NCBI RefSeq assembly: GCF_025985425.1
Contig: NZ_CP094972.1
Coordinates: 744,001-808,000 of the forward strand
From: Entomomonas sp. E2T0
GTDB taxonomy: Bacteria > Pseudomonadota > Gammaproteobacteria > Pseudomonadales > Pseudomonadaceae
Direction of reading: 5' to 3'
DNA length: 64,000 nucleotides
Shown here in pieces: positions 46,513 to 54,855 of this stretch. The position numbers and the translations under genes are program-made. The notes below the pieces were generated by a model. It was not told the DNA's origin. It did no database searches and saw nothing but the letters and a program-made list of their open reading frames with translations. How positions within the stretch are numbered: the stretch's first letter is position 1; each line of letters starts with the position of its first letter.

Positions 46513-47568
46513 TTACAGATGCTTGCTCGGTCTATTTGTATTGATATCTTCTAATAAAGTTATCGTATCAGTAATAATTTGTTGATATGTTTCTTCTTCA
46601 TCCTTGATAGTTGAATCTAACCATGGTGCATAGTGGTGTTTAGTACGATTGGTGATTAGACCATTTTTTTGTAATGTTTTTGCCAATTGGTAAAACATTC
46701 TTCCTGAGTCTGTTTGCTCACCTAAGTGATATTGATTGGTTACTTTTGTTGCTTGTGCTTGGTCAAATCCCAACTCTTTATAAAATTGTATAATTTTTTC
46801 AGGTGCAAAGGCAGATTGCCAAAATTGATTAAAACAATACCATGCCCAATCTTCGGCCTCATCTCGATCACTTTTGTTAAGTGTATCTAGCTGCTGTAGC
46901 CAGTCAATACCAAATTTATGATGTGAGGCTTCATCAGACATAACGAGTCGGCAAAGTCTTTGTAATGCTGGGTCATTAGCTTTCCTTGCAAAATAAGAAA
47001 GGCTCGACATACCCAAGCCCTCTAAAATAACTTGAACACCAACTATTTGTAAGTGTACTCGTGGCGCATTGATTATTTTATTTAAAAGATTTTTATAGAC
47101 TGATCTAATGGGTACTGGCACTTGAAAACGATGTTTTATATATTGATTGAAACCAGAAATATGCCTAGTCTCTTCTCTTGCTTGGTTAAGCGCATATTCA
47201 ACAGCACTAAAATTAGCTAACATTTTTGACAAATTAACACATGCAAAAGTAGCCGCTTGCTCAGCATAGAGCATGCCCGTCACCATTTTTGCTACATAGG
47301 TATTAATATATAATAATTTTTGCTCAGTATTTAAAATATTACCCAAAGGCCCCATTAACTCAGGGAAGTCTGCCTCTTGCAAAAGCGTTTGCTTTTGAAA
47401 ATCAAAACCATTAGAGAGATCTAAATAAGCACTATCTTTAGGATTCCAATATCTTTTATGGGTATTGCTTAGGTAGCTATCAAATGCATTAAGTGCATGA
47501 CTAAAATGAGGATTCTCAATAATATCTGATGAATTAGCCTCTTGTTCTTTTTCAAAAAATATATTCAC
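46513..47568 (-). CDS. ferritin-like diiron protein
   Basis: A 351-residue helical protein with four helices bearing likely diiron ligands: AEQAATFACVNL, AREETRHISGF (E-x-x-H), ILEGLGMSS and MSDEASHHKFG (E-x-x-H). The spacing fits AurF-type N-oxygenases and related ribonucleotide-reductase-like oxidases. The substrate is unknown, and no biosynthetic neighbours are present. Upstream, its promoter region shares two blocks (ATACTATAGATTTG and TCATTGTAGAA on the plus strand) with the structured leaders. Confidence 0.72.
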   Translation of the reverse strand: MNIFFEKEQEANSSDIIENPHFSHALNAFDSYLSNTHKRYWNPKDSAYLDLSNGFDFQKQTLLQEADFPELMGPLGNILNTEQKLLYINTYVAKMVTGMLYAEQAATFACVNLSKMLANFSAVEYALNQAREETRHISGFNQYIKHRFQVPVPIRSVYKNLLNKIINAPRVHLQIVGVQVILEGLGMSSLSYFARKANDPALQRLCRLVMSDEASHHKFGIDWLQQLDTLNKSDRDEAEDWAWYCFNQFWQSAFAPEKIIQFYKELGFDQAQATKVTNQYHLGEQTDSGRMFYQLAKTLQKNGLITNRTKHHYAPWLDSTIKDEEETYQQIITDTITLLEDINTNRPSKHL

Positions 47569-47610
47569 TTTTAGAACCTTAATGCATGATAAATATAGAT
47601 GGTTATAACT

Positions 47611-47642
47611 ATACTATAGATTTGTCGGTTATCATTGTAGAA
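47611..47642 (-). promoter_or_regulatory. promoter-like block shared with the two leader RNAs
   Basis: ATACTATAGATTTG at 47611-47624 is identical to 46327-46340 in leader copy 2, and TCATTGTAGAA at 47632-47642 matches 46352-46362. On the minus strand this gives TTCTACAATGA followed by TATAGT, 43 or so bases before the diiron gene. The gap between blocks is 7 bases here and 11 in the leaders, so it is not a simple -35/-10 pair. TATAGT as a -10 box is plausible. Confidence 0.4.
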
Positions 47643-47655
47643 ATAACTACTGCTA

Positions 47656-47690
47656 AAAAGCAACAAAAGCAACAAAAGCAACAAAAGCAA
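47656..47690. repeat. four copies of AAAAGCAAC
   Basis: Three exact and one nearly exact nine-base units stand in tandem in the 294-base gap between the diiron gene and the antitoxin gene. The number could vary by slippage. No other gene is seen in that gap, and no YoeB-like toxin follows the antitoxin. Confidence 0.8.
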
Positions 47691-47862
47691 TTACAAATGT
47701 AAGTTCTCACAATTGCTGAAATATTCAGCACCTGTTTTATAATGGTTGTAGCAATTCTTGAGATTTTCTCACTTATCCGCCAATAAACAGATTTTGTTAC
47801 CTGCTTTATGCAATCTCACATAACCTGAAATTGCTTGAAAAGGGTTATAAAACATAATTAAT

Positions 47863-48114
47863 TTATTCAATTAAATTATGTTCTGTAACGTTACCTCTTT
47901 CTATCTCATTAATAGCTTCATTTAACTTTTTAGCATTTTCAGGGCTAGACATTAGGTATAGTGTTTCTTCATATCCTCTAAAATCATTTAAACCCATAAT
48001 TACTACTGGTTTACCATTTGATCTATTAACTAATACTGGCTGATGAGTATCATTTACTCTATCTAAAATTTCTTCCATATTGGTTTGAAATGTTGGGTAA
48101 CTCATTTTTTCCAT
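47863..48114 (-). CDS. Phd/YefM-type antitoxin without a recognisable toxin
   Basis: An 83-residue antitoxin of the Phd/YefM family: YPTFQTNMEEILDRVNDTHQ, PVLVNRSNGKPVVIMGLNDF, YEETLYLMSSPENAKKL. I place the start at 48114 because GGAGGG stands seven bases upstream; a longer frame from 48171 lacks support. Normally a YoeB toxin follows. Here only a 28-codon frame (MFYNPFQAISGYVRLHK) is seen downstream, faintly like part of YoeB. The gene begins 10 bases after the stop of a multi-HTH protein, so they share an operon. Confidence 0.85.
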   Translation of the reverse strand: MEKMSYPTFQTNMEEILDRVNDTHQPVLVNRSNGKPVVIMGLNDFRGYEETLYLMSSPENAKKLNEAINEIERGNVTEHNLIE

Positions 48115-48124
48115 TAGTCCCTCC

Positions 48125-48880
48125 TTATGGAAATAGACTATAGATTTCATTTTCACTATCAAAACATACACTTCTTACCAAAGCAACATTTTTTAACTGG
48201 GCTTTATAGTAGAGTTTTTGTCTAAGTTTTATTTGCCATTGATAATCAATAGGGAATATATTTTCACTTGCAAAATATTCTATTAAGGTTCTTGATCCTA
48301 TTTTGAGTGCTTTAGATATTTTAGCTAAAAAAATATATCTTGTTTTAAATACATTCAGATCATCTTCTGTTATTAGTTTCCTATTATCTTTACCAATAAA
48401 ATAATCAATTATCCCCATATTAATAAGCTGATATGTTAGCTCTTGGTTAATATTTAACAATTTAGCTAACTGCGGGATGGATATGTATTTATTATCATTG
48501 ATGTTTTTCCTAATCCACTGTTTAAGATCACTATGGGAAATAGTTAATGATCTAAGGTTGCTCTCATGTTGCCTTTTTATTACTGTTATTCTTATTTCTT
48601 CATTCAATATAGCTTTTATAAGCTTTGCTAAAGGTTTTTCTATTCTATTTCCTATAACTCTCATAGCTTCAGCAATTGAGATAGTAGAAACTTCCAACTC
48701 TATAACTTTTTTAAAGAGTGCTGCTAAATAGTTCTGAATTATTTCTATAGGAAATTGCCATTGTTGGCTATAATTTTTTCTTGGTGGAATGGCGTTAGGA
48801 AAATGATCGCTTTCAATTAATTGATTCAATTGAGATTTAGTAATACCTAACCTCTGAACTGCTCTCTTAAAGCTAAACAT
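48125..48880 (-). CDS. multi-HTH protein (TniQ C-terminus-like)
   Basis: A 251-residue protein composed of successive helix-turn-helix-like units: FSFKRAVQRLGITKSQLNQL at the start, TISIAEAMRVIGNRIEKPLA near 86-105, YISIPQLAKLLNINQELTYQ near 150-169, and FLAKISKALKIGSRTLIEYF near 200. The last two units resemble the C-terminal DNA-binding part of TniQ/TnsD-like proteins. No zinc-finger N-terminal part is present. It is upstream of and cotranscribed with the YefM antitoxin and ends at the left direct repeat of the defence island. A regulatory role is inferred; function unknown. Confidence 0.5.
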   Translation of the reverse strand: MFSFKRAVQRLGITKSQLNQLIESDHFPNAIPPRKNYSQQWQFPIEIIQNYLAALFKKVIELEVSTISIAEAMRVIGNRIEKPLAKLIKAILNEEIRITVIKRQHESNLRSLTISHSDLKQWIRKNINDNKYISIPQLAKLLNINQELTYQLINMGIIDYFIGKDNRKLITEDDLNVFKTRYIFLAKISKALKIGSRTLIEYFASENIFPIDYQWQIKLRQKLYYKAQLKNVALVRSVCFDSENEIYSLFP

Positions 48881-48932
48881 ACTCTTTATTTTACTGACTT
48901 GTAATCGAATAATTTGTGAGGTGAATATTTAC

Positions 48933-48984
48933 CTTACATATATAACGGGGTCAGTTAATAGCTGTATCCCGTTTTTATCTTCTA
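48933..48984. repeat. left 52-bp direct repeat of the accessory island
   Basis: The sequence starting CTTACATATATAACGGGGTC recurs at 55989-56040 with two mismatches over 52 bases. It contains a stem-loop (AACGGG ... CCCGTT with inner CAG/CTG) followed by T5. It marks the left edge of the AT-rich restriction-modification island. Confidence 0.85.
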
Positions 48985-48995
48985 AACTCTAAGTA

Positions 48996-49205
48996 TTAAT
49001 AATTCTTTATAATTACTCCTTCTTTGATTCCCAATAAAATAGCAATTTCATGTGATTTGCCTCTAGTGTTTTGGGAGCGGCCTGAAAGCACATTTTGTAC
49101 TTGGTGATAAGAATAACCATATTTTTTTGCCCACTGCGCAATAGTTATGCCAGAGAATAAAAATTCTTTTTTCACATCTTCTACTGTTTTAGTAGCCATG
49201 ATCAT
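48996..49205 (-). CDS. Cro-like small DNA-binding protein
   Basis: A 69-residue protein whose middle is a helix-turn-helix: TIAQWAKKYGYSYHQVQNVL followed by SGRSQNTRGKSHEIAILLGI. This arrangement is typical of small phage-type Cro-like or Cox-like regulators in Pseudomonas and Acinetobacter elements. ATG codons at 49205 and 49199 are both possible. It is divergent from an XRE repressor across 146 bases of AT-rich DNA, so the pair looks like a genetic switch for the island. Confidence 0.7.
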   Translation of the reverse strand: MIMATKTVEDVKKEFLFSGITIAQWAKKYGYSYHQVQNVLSGRSQNTRGKSHEIAILLGIKEGVIIKNY

Positions 49206-49351
49206 TACCAGAACGCCAATTACAAGTTAAAACTAATATTTAGATAATAAATAAAAGAAATAACATTGTAAATAAATAAGTATATATTTGTATGAATATA
49301 TATAAGTAAGTATAATTATTAAATAAACTTTATTAATGGATGGAATAACTA

Positions 49352-49789
49352 TTGTATTGTCAAATCCTCGCAGAAACCTTTGGTAATCGCTTAAAAGAAG
49401 AAAGAGTAAGACTAGATCTAACCCAAGAAGAACTTGCAGAAAAAACTGGAATACGTGCTATAACTATTATTCAGTACGAAAAAGGGAAATCTTCTCCCCC
49501 TATAAAGTTTATTTATAGTTTGCAGGATCTAGGCTTTGATATAGCTTATTTATTAACTTCAACTACTAATATTCCTAATCCAAGTGACTTTCCACCTGAA
49601 TTATTTAAAGAAATAGGATCTGCCATTGACCAATTTGAGCTACATATGGAAGCTAATTTAACTAATGAGGAAAAAGCTAAATTAATCTTAATTATGCTAA
49701 AACAATATATGAACAATATTAATCAAGGCAAACCTTCTAATACCATACAAATGAAAGATATTTTATCCAATCTATTAAGATTAGCATGA
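49352..49789 (+). CDS. XRE-family repressor (CI-like)
   Basis: A 145-residue protein with an N-terminal HTH_3 domain (FGNRLKEERVRLDLTQEELA, EKTGIRAITIIQYEKGKSSP). The start is a TTG at 49352 with GGATGGA upstream; an in-frame stop at 49346 excludes longer forms. The C-terminal 75 residues are helical and may dimerise. Position opposite a Cro-like gene suggests control of both and perhaps of the restriction genes. It overlaps the next gene by four bases. Confidence 0.82.
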   Translation: MYCQILAETFGNRLKEERVRLDLTQEELAEKTGIRAITIIQYEKGKSSPPIKFIYSLQDLGFDIAYLLTSTTNIPNPSDFPPELFKEIGSAIDQFELHMEANLTNEEKAKLILIMLKQYMNNINQGKPSNTIQMKDILSNLLRLA

Positions 49790-50358
49790 AAGATAGCAGA
49801 GATGACTTAATTGGGAAGTTTGAAAAAATTGGATTAAATAATCCAAATATAAAGTTTACTAATCAGGTGCAAAGAGCTTTTCCTTTAACGTTTTCAAAAC
49901 AATTTGATAAATCTATTCTTAACCAAATTAGTTGCTTATTTTATATTTTATTTAGAATATATAATTTGTGGATTAATTCTTTTATTTATAAGAAAGTCCT
50001 AAATAAACAAATAACGAGTAAAACAAAACTTTGGTATTCTGCTTTATCAGAAGCTAGAAACTATGGTGCTATTATATTAAATCCAGATGATAGAAAATGG
50101 ATAGATCTTATTACTATTAGATTTGGTTTAACCAATTCTCAAAAATTTCTTTTAGTTTGGTCTCGTTGTATTAACTACAAAAAAAGGGCATTTGGTACTA
50201 ACTTTCAGGATAATTTCTTCGATAAGTTTTTTATGCTTTATTTAGCTCTATCAAATTGGATAGCTTTATTACTACAAAGCTTTCTTGTTTTATCAGATAC
50301 TTATTTTTTATCTATTAAATTTCTCTTCGTTTTATTATTTATATATATTTTCAAATAG
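49786..50358 (+). CDS. hypothetical protein of the island, C-terminal membrane segment
   Basis: A 190-residue protein coupled to the XRE gene by an ATGA overlap. Residues about 155-189 are strongly hydrophobic (LSNWIALLLQSFLVLSDTYF then SIKFLFVLLFIYIF), enough for two transmembrane helices. The N-terminal part is polar with a WSALSEARNYGAIILNPDDR-like segment (WYSALSEARNYGAIILNPDD), predicted cytoplasmic. I recognise no family. A membrane-acting effector controlled by the repressor is one possibility, by context only. Confidence 0.5.
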   Translation: MKDSRDDLIGKFEKIGLNNPNIKFTNQVQRAFPLTFSKQFDKSILNQISCLFYILFRIYNLWINSFIYKKVLNKQITSKTKLWYSALSEARNYGAIILNPDDRKWIDLITIRFGLTNSQKFLLVWSRCINYKKRAFGTNFQDNFFDKFFMLYLALSNWIALLLQSFLVLSDTYFLSIKFLFVLLFIYIFK

Positions 50359-50503
50359 TTATAAAATTTTCTTTACTATTAAAAATTAGTACATGGGATA
50401 GTAATAGTCTTTATAAACAAATTTCAGAAAACAATATCTAAATAATAGTCATCTAATAATGTTTAAGGCAAATTAGATGCCTTTCTATCTTCATAGAAAC
50501 TAA

Positions 50504-51814
50504 TTATATGTTCTTCAATAATTTTTCAATAAGTGTATTTGACTGACCTTTAACCTCTAATTCATCTATAGTTTTAAGCATTCTGTTAGCAATTTCATTA
50601 ATAACAGTAACACACACAGAATTACCAAACTGTTTGTATATTTGTCCTCTTGAAACTGCATCAACTATATATTCCTCTGGAAAACCTTGAAGCCTTGCAC
50701 ATTCACGAGGAGTAAGTTTTCTTGGATTTAAGTTATATTTTGACTGGTCAATTAATATTTCTGAACCATCTTTATAATAACGTGCGCTTAATGTATTAGT
50801 ATAAGGAGCATTTTCATCATAAAGAGAATAACCAAAACCATTTCCTTTTGTTTTGTGCTCTACCTTTCGGCGCTTATGACCATCCCATAACTTATCAGAT
50901 ATAGTGTAATAATCTCCTGCTTTTTTTATTTCTTCATATGACTCTAAAATATTACCTAGTTTTGTTGATATTTTTGGTGCCTGTGGCCATTGAAACAACT
51001 TTTCAAACTTTTGGTTACCATAGTAATTTTTATCAAAACCTATTATGTAAATTCTTTCTCTATTTTGAGGTATACCAAAATCCGCTGCACGTAATACTTT
51101 TACATCTACCCAATAATTAAGTTTTTCTGACAAGGCTGCTCTTGTTTCTTCATTAAGAGGAATTTCATTAGATATTTCTTGTTCAAAATCACCTCGTAAG
51201 ATATCAAGAATAGTTTTTAAGGTTCTACCTTTATCATGTCCTTGCAGCTGTTTAACGTTTTCTAGTAAAAATGCTTTAGGTTTTTTTTCTACAAGAATAC
51301 GTTGTATTTCAAAAAACATTGTACCTCGAGTATCATTAAATCCTTGTCTTAAACCTGCTTGAGAAAATGCTTGGCATGGAAAACCCGCAAGAAGAATATC
51401 ATGATCAGGTATATTTTTAGCATCTATTTTTGTTATATCTCCTGCTGGTAATTCTCCAAAATTTGCTGCATAGGTTTTTTGAGCAAACTTATCCCATTCT
51501 GAACTAAAAACACATTGCCCTCCATTTTGTTGAAATCCTAAACGAATTCCTCCAATACCTGCAAATAAATCTATAAAAGTAAATTTAGCGTTTTCATTAT
51601 CTCGTTGTTTGAATGGAGCAGTATCAATTAACTCTACTATTTCTTTCCATTTAGCATTAGATGGTTTATGTTCTCCAGACTCCCAACCTCGCACTGTCCG
51701 CTCACCATTTTCCTTTAAATCTAACAATAAAGCGAATTCTGTATAGGTTAATCCCATATTTTCACGTTTATTTTTGATATAAGAAGCTTTATCTTGCATA
51801 ATAGAATGATCCAA
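50504..51814 (-). CDS. DNA (cytosine-5-)-methyltransferase with N-terminal HTH
   Basis: A 436-residue m5C methyltransferase. Motif I DLFAGIGG (82-89), motif IV FPCQ with catalytic Cys147, motif VI ENV (185-187), motif VIII PQNRERIY, motif IX RKLTPRECARLQGFPEEY and motif X GNSV are in the normal order, so it should be active. Residues 7-62 form an XRE-like helix-turn-helix (SYIKNKRENMGLTYTEFALL), a sign of self-regulation. It is divergent from the McrB-like gene across 83 bases. It should protect the host from the linked nuclease; the recognition sequence is unknown. Confidence 0.93.
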   Translation of the reverse strand: MDHSIMQDKASYIKNKRENMGLTYTEFALLLDLKENGERTVRGWESGEHKPSNAKWKEIVELIDTAPFKQRDNENAKFTFIDLFAGIGGIRLGFQQNGGQCVFSSEWDKFAQKTYAANFGELPAGDITKIDAKNIPDHDILLAGFPCQAFSQAGLRQGFNDTRGTMFFEIQRILVEKKPKAFLLENVKQLQGHDKGRTLKTILDILRGDFEQEISNEIPLNEETRAALSEKLNYWVDVKVLRAADFGIPQNRERIYIIGFDKNYYGNQKFEKLFQWPQAPKISTKLGNILESYEEIKKAGDYYTISDKLWDGHKRRKVEHKTKGNGFGYSLYDENAPYTNTLSARYYKDGSEILIDQSKYNLNPRKLTPRECARLQGFPEEYIVDAVSRGQIYKQFGNSVCVTVINEIANRMLKTIDELEVKGQSNTLIEKLLKNI

Positions 51815-51897
51815 AAGAATATCAACTTATCCGGATTTTTACCCGGCCATACTATCATAAACTTAATGATGGTACAAACTAAATACAGAGGACAAAG

Positions 51898-53562
51898 ATG
51901 ACTTCTGAAATACAATTACTTAAGTTACAAGACTTAAATAAACTTATAAAACAATGTAGGGAACATTATCAAAATCTAGCATATAAGGCAGATGTACGTT
52001 TTAGCCATCATTTTGCGCAGTTGATAACAGAATCATTAAATAAAGATATTAAGGATACTGTTATACCTCATGCATTTTCTATAGAACTAATTAATGATAA
52101 AAAGTTACTAGCATTTATTTCCTCATCTTGTTTTTGGATAGCAGAAAGCTTTTGGCCATTAAATTCTGCTCTTGATGATTATAAGAAAGTACTGGACTAT
52201 GTTAAGAAAATTTATACAAAAGAATACACTAATAAAAACCTCGATACATTATTAAGAAAACTTCCTTTAGAAAAAGAAGACTCATTAGAAATCACTAATG
52301 ATGAAAAAGATAAATGGAATACAGCTATCGATATAGCAATTGCTGATAGTGAGAATAATGCTTTTTTTAAACGTTTTTGCTTTGATAAAACTTGGATATT
52401 TTTAGAAGAAGACTCCGAAGAAGGAAAAAAAGCAGAAGGAAAAAAACTCAATCGAGGAGACTTTAACCAATCATGTGTTATGTTGGCTACGAAAATGGTA
52501 ATTGCTAGTTCTTCAAAACTTTTTAATATCATTAAATGTTTCTCGAATTCTTTAGAAATTAGAGAAGCTTTTGCAGAGCTATCGAACGAAGAAGAAGATT
52601 TTAGAGAGGTATCCTTACCAGTAAAAACTATTCGTCAAAATAATCAAAAAGGAATAAATAAAATCTTTTATGGCGCTCCAGGTACAGGAAAAAGCCATAC
52701 AATTGATCAATTAATAGATACTAACCATTCAATAAAAACTGTATTTCACCCAGAAACTCAATATAGCGATTTTGTTGGATGCCTTAAGCCTTCTATGCAA
52801 AATAATGAAATTTGCTACAGTTTCATTCCTGGTCCATTTACAGAAGTAATTATAAAAGCTTTAAAAAATCCTGAAGAACACTATTACTTGGTAATTGAAG
52901 AGTTAAATAGAGCTCCTGCTGCTGCTGTATTTGGCGATATCTTTCAGCTATTGGATAGAGATGAAAAGGGTCAAAGTCTATATAATATTAATATTACTGA
53001 TGAGAGCTGGTTAAAATATTTAACAGATAACCTAAAGACACAACTAAAAAATAATAGACTATTTATACCCTCTAATTTATCAATATTTGCCACTATGAAT
53101 AGTAGTGATCAAGCTGTAATGCCTTTAGATACAGCTTTTAAACGTAGATGGTATTTTGAATATAAAAAACTTGATTTCAATAACTGTGCATTAGGAGATA
53201 TTCCAATAACTATTGACGAAAAGAATCAAAAAATCAGATGGTCTATATTCGCACAAACAATAAATTTAATTCTATCAAAAAATTCTATTCCCGAAGATCG
53301 ACTACTAGGTCCTTGGTTTGTAAGTAATGAAGAAATTTTAGATATAGAGCATGCTAAAAATACATTATCAGGAAAAGTGTTTATGTATTTATGGGATGAT
53401 GTACTACGCCATGGAAATCGTCATTTGATATTTGATGATAAAATTACAACTTATGGTAATCTTATTGATAAATTCGAAAAAGATGAAAATATATTCTCTA
53501 CTAGCTTTATTGAGGAATTAAATAATTTAACAAATAAAGAAAGCATAACAATAGAGCAATAG
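51898..53562 (+). CDS. McrB-like AAA+ GTPase restriction subunit
   Basis: A 554-residue protein. The AAA+ core has Walker A GAPGTGKS at 259-266, Walker B LVIEELNR at 331-338, sensor TMNSSD at 399-404 and an AFKRRW arginine finger. These are close to McrB, which uses GTP to drive DNA translocation. The first 240 residues are an unrecognised, family-specific N-terminal domain, presumably the DNA-recognition part. It ends two bases before the LlaJI/McrC-like gene. Together with the methyltransferase it matches the LlaJI-type arrangement. Confidence 0.88.
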   Translation: MTSEIQLLKLQDLNKLIKQCREHYQNLAYKADVRFSHHFAQLITESLNKDIKDTVIPHAFSIELINDKKLLAFISSSCFWIAESFWPLNSALDDYKKVLDYVKKIYTKEYTNKNLDTLLRKLPLEKEDSLEITNDEKDKWNTAIDIAIADSENNAFFKRFCFDKTWIFLEEDSEEGKKAEGKKLNRGDFNQSCVMLATKMVIASSSKLFNIIKCFSNSLEIREAFAELSNEEEDFREVSLPVKTIRQNNQKGINKIFYGAPGTGKSHTIDQLIDTNHSIKTVFHPETQYSDFVGCLKPSMQNNEICYSFIPGPFTEVIIKALKNPEEHYYLVIEELNRAPAAAVFGDIFQLLDRDEKGQSLYNINITDESWLKYLTDNLKTQLKNNRLFIPSNLSIFATMNSSDQAVMPLDTAFKRRWYFEYKKLDFNNCALGDIPITIDEKNQKIRWSIFAQTINLILSKNSIPEDRLLGPWFVSNEEILDIEHAKNTLSGKVFMYLWDDVLRHGNRHLIFDDKITTYGNLIDKFEKDENIFSTSFIEELNNLTNKESITIEQ

Positions 53563-53564
53563 TT

Positions 53565-54821
53565 ATGACTCCCTATTTTTATAATGACAGTATGCATTCT
53601 AATAAGCTACCTAAATCTCTATTAGAAAGAATGCAATCTCTTGATTTAATTAGAGGAAAAAAAAGTGATAAAACGGTATGCTTTTGTGGCATTATTATTA
53701 TAAAAAAAGAAATTCACCTTTTTCTACCCCGTTCAATTTCTCTTGATAACAAAGACCTTAAAGCCAAGAAAAAACTAGCTGCTAATTTTATTCAATCCAT
53801 TGAGAAATATGGAAAACAATCAAAAACAAAAGTTGATCTACAAGATGATGGTGAAGGAAGAATAGGCCTAATACAACTAAGCCTGATTAAAACACTACTA
53901 AAAGATTATCAAGATTATGGTTTATATGTTCAAAGACAAGAATCTCAAGTGACTAATGCTGGTAAGACAAATTGGGCTAAGACTATCAAAAAAATACCAA
54001 TTTCTCTAAATAAAAAAAAACAAGTTGTTTACTTAAAACTATATGGAAATAAATACCAATTTTTAACGGGTAATATTGTCTCACAAATACATGCTGATAT
54101 TATTAGAGAACTAAACAAAAAATATTCATGGTTATTTTTCAATAAAAATGAATTTAATACAAACGGATTAAATAATATTAGTTCTCTAAATAAAAACACT
54201 GATCATAAACTTTCTATCCTTAATAGCGAGTTATCAAACAGTTATTCTGAGCGTGATATTAATCTTATTAAAAATATGATTAATTATTTAAAAAATATAT
54301 CTGGTGATGACACAAGTGAACTTATTGCTGGAGTAACAAAATTTCATCATGCTTGGGAACATATGTTGAAAAAGATACTTGCAAATACAATAGATATTAA
54401 CTCTAAACTTCCAATACCAATATTTACTAAACAAAATGATGAAATTATAAAAATAAGCCAAAAGGGAATGAAAACAGATATAGTTATAGAAGATAAAAAA
54501 GAACAAATTATCACTGTTGTAGATGCAAAATATTATGAAGCACAAAATGTTAACACAATGCCTAGTTGGCCAGATATCGTAAAACAATTCTTTTACATAA
54601 AAGCACTAAAAACTATTTACCCATCAGATTATCAATTTAAAAATATTTTTATCTTCCCTGGAGAAAATAAAATATTTAAACAAATAAACATGGGGTTAAA
54701 AGATCAAGAGTACATTCTATTAGATGAAGATTTCCCTCCTATTATATGTAAATATATTTGTCCAATTATTGTAATTGACTATTTTGTAAAAAATAAAACT
54801 GTTGACCTTATAGATCTATAA
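53565..54821 (+). CDS. LlaJI/McrC-like restriction endonuclease subunit
   Basis: A 418-residue protein starting two bases after the McrB-like stop. The C-terminal nuclease core has KGMKTDIVI with Asp305 and VVDAKYY with Asp320-Ala-Lys322, a PD-(D/E)XK site, and an upstream HHAWEHMLKKI helix as in LlaJI R2 and McrC. The N-terminal 230 residues should dock on the McrB-like ring. Catalytic residues are intact. In LlaJI, two m5C methyltransferases guard an asymmetric site; here only one is present. Confidence 0.85.
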   Translation: MTPYFYNDSMHSNKLPKSLLERMQSLDLIRGKKSDKTVCFCGIIIIKKEIHLFLPRSISLDNKDLKAKKKLAANFIQSIEKYGKQSKTKVDLQDDGEGRIGLIQLSLIKTLLKDYQDYGLYVQRQESQVTNAGKTNWAKTIKKIPISLNKKKQVVYLKLYGNKYQFLTGNIVSQIHADIIRELNKKYSWLFFNKNEFNTNGLNNISSLNKNTDHKLSILNSELSNSYSERDINLIKNMINYLKNISGDDTSELIAGVTKFHHAWEHMLKKILANTIDINSKLPIPIFTKQNDEIIKISQKGMKTDIVIEDKKEQIITVVDAKYYEAQNVNTMPSWPDIVKQFFYIKALKTIYPSDYQFKNIFIFPGENKIFKQINMGLKDQEYILLDEDFPPIICKYICPIIVIDYFVKNKTVDLIDL

Positions 54822-54855
54822 CAGCCTCTTAACTAAAAGATATAAATAATCTCCA

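Noticed and set aside
47656-47690. CRISPR-like repeat array
   Set aside because: Units are nine bases and directly adjacent without spacers; no cas genes are present.
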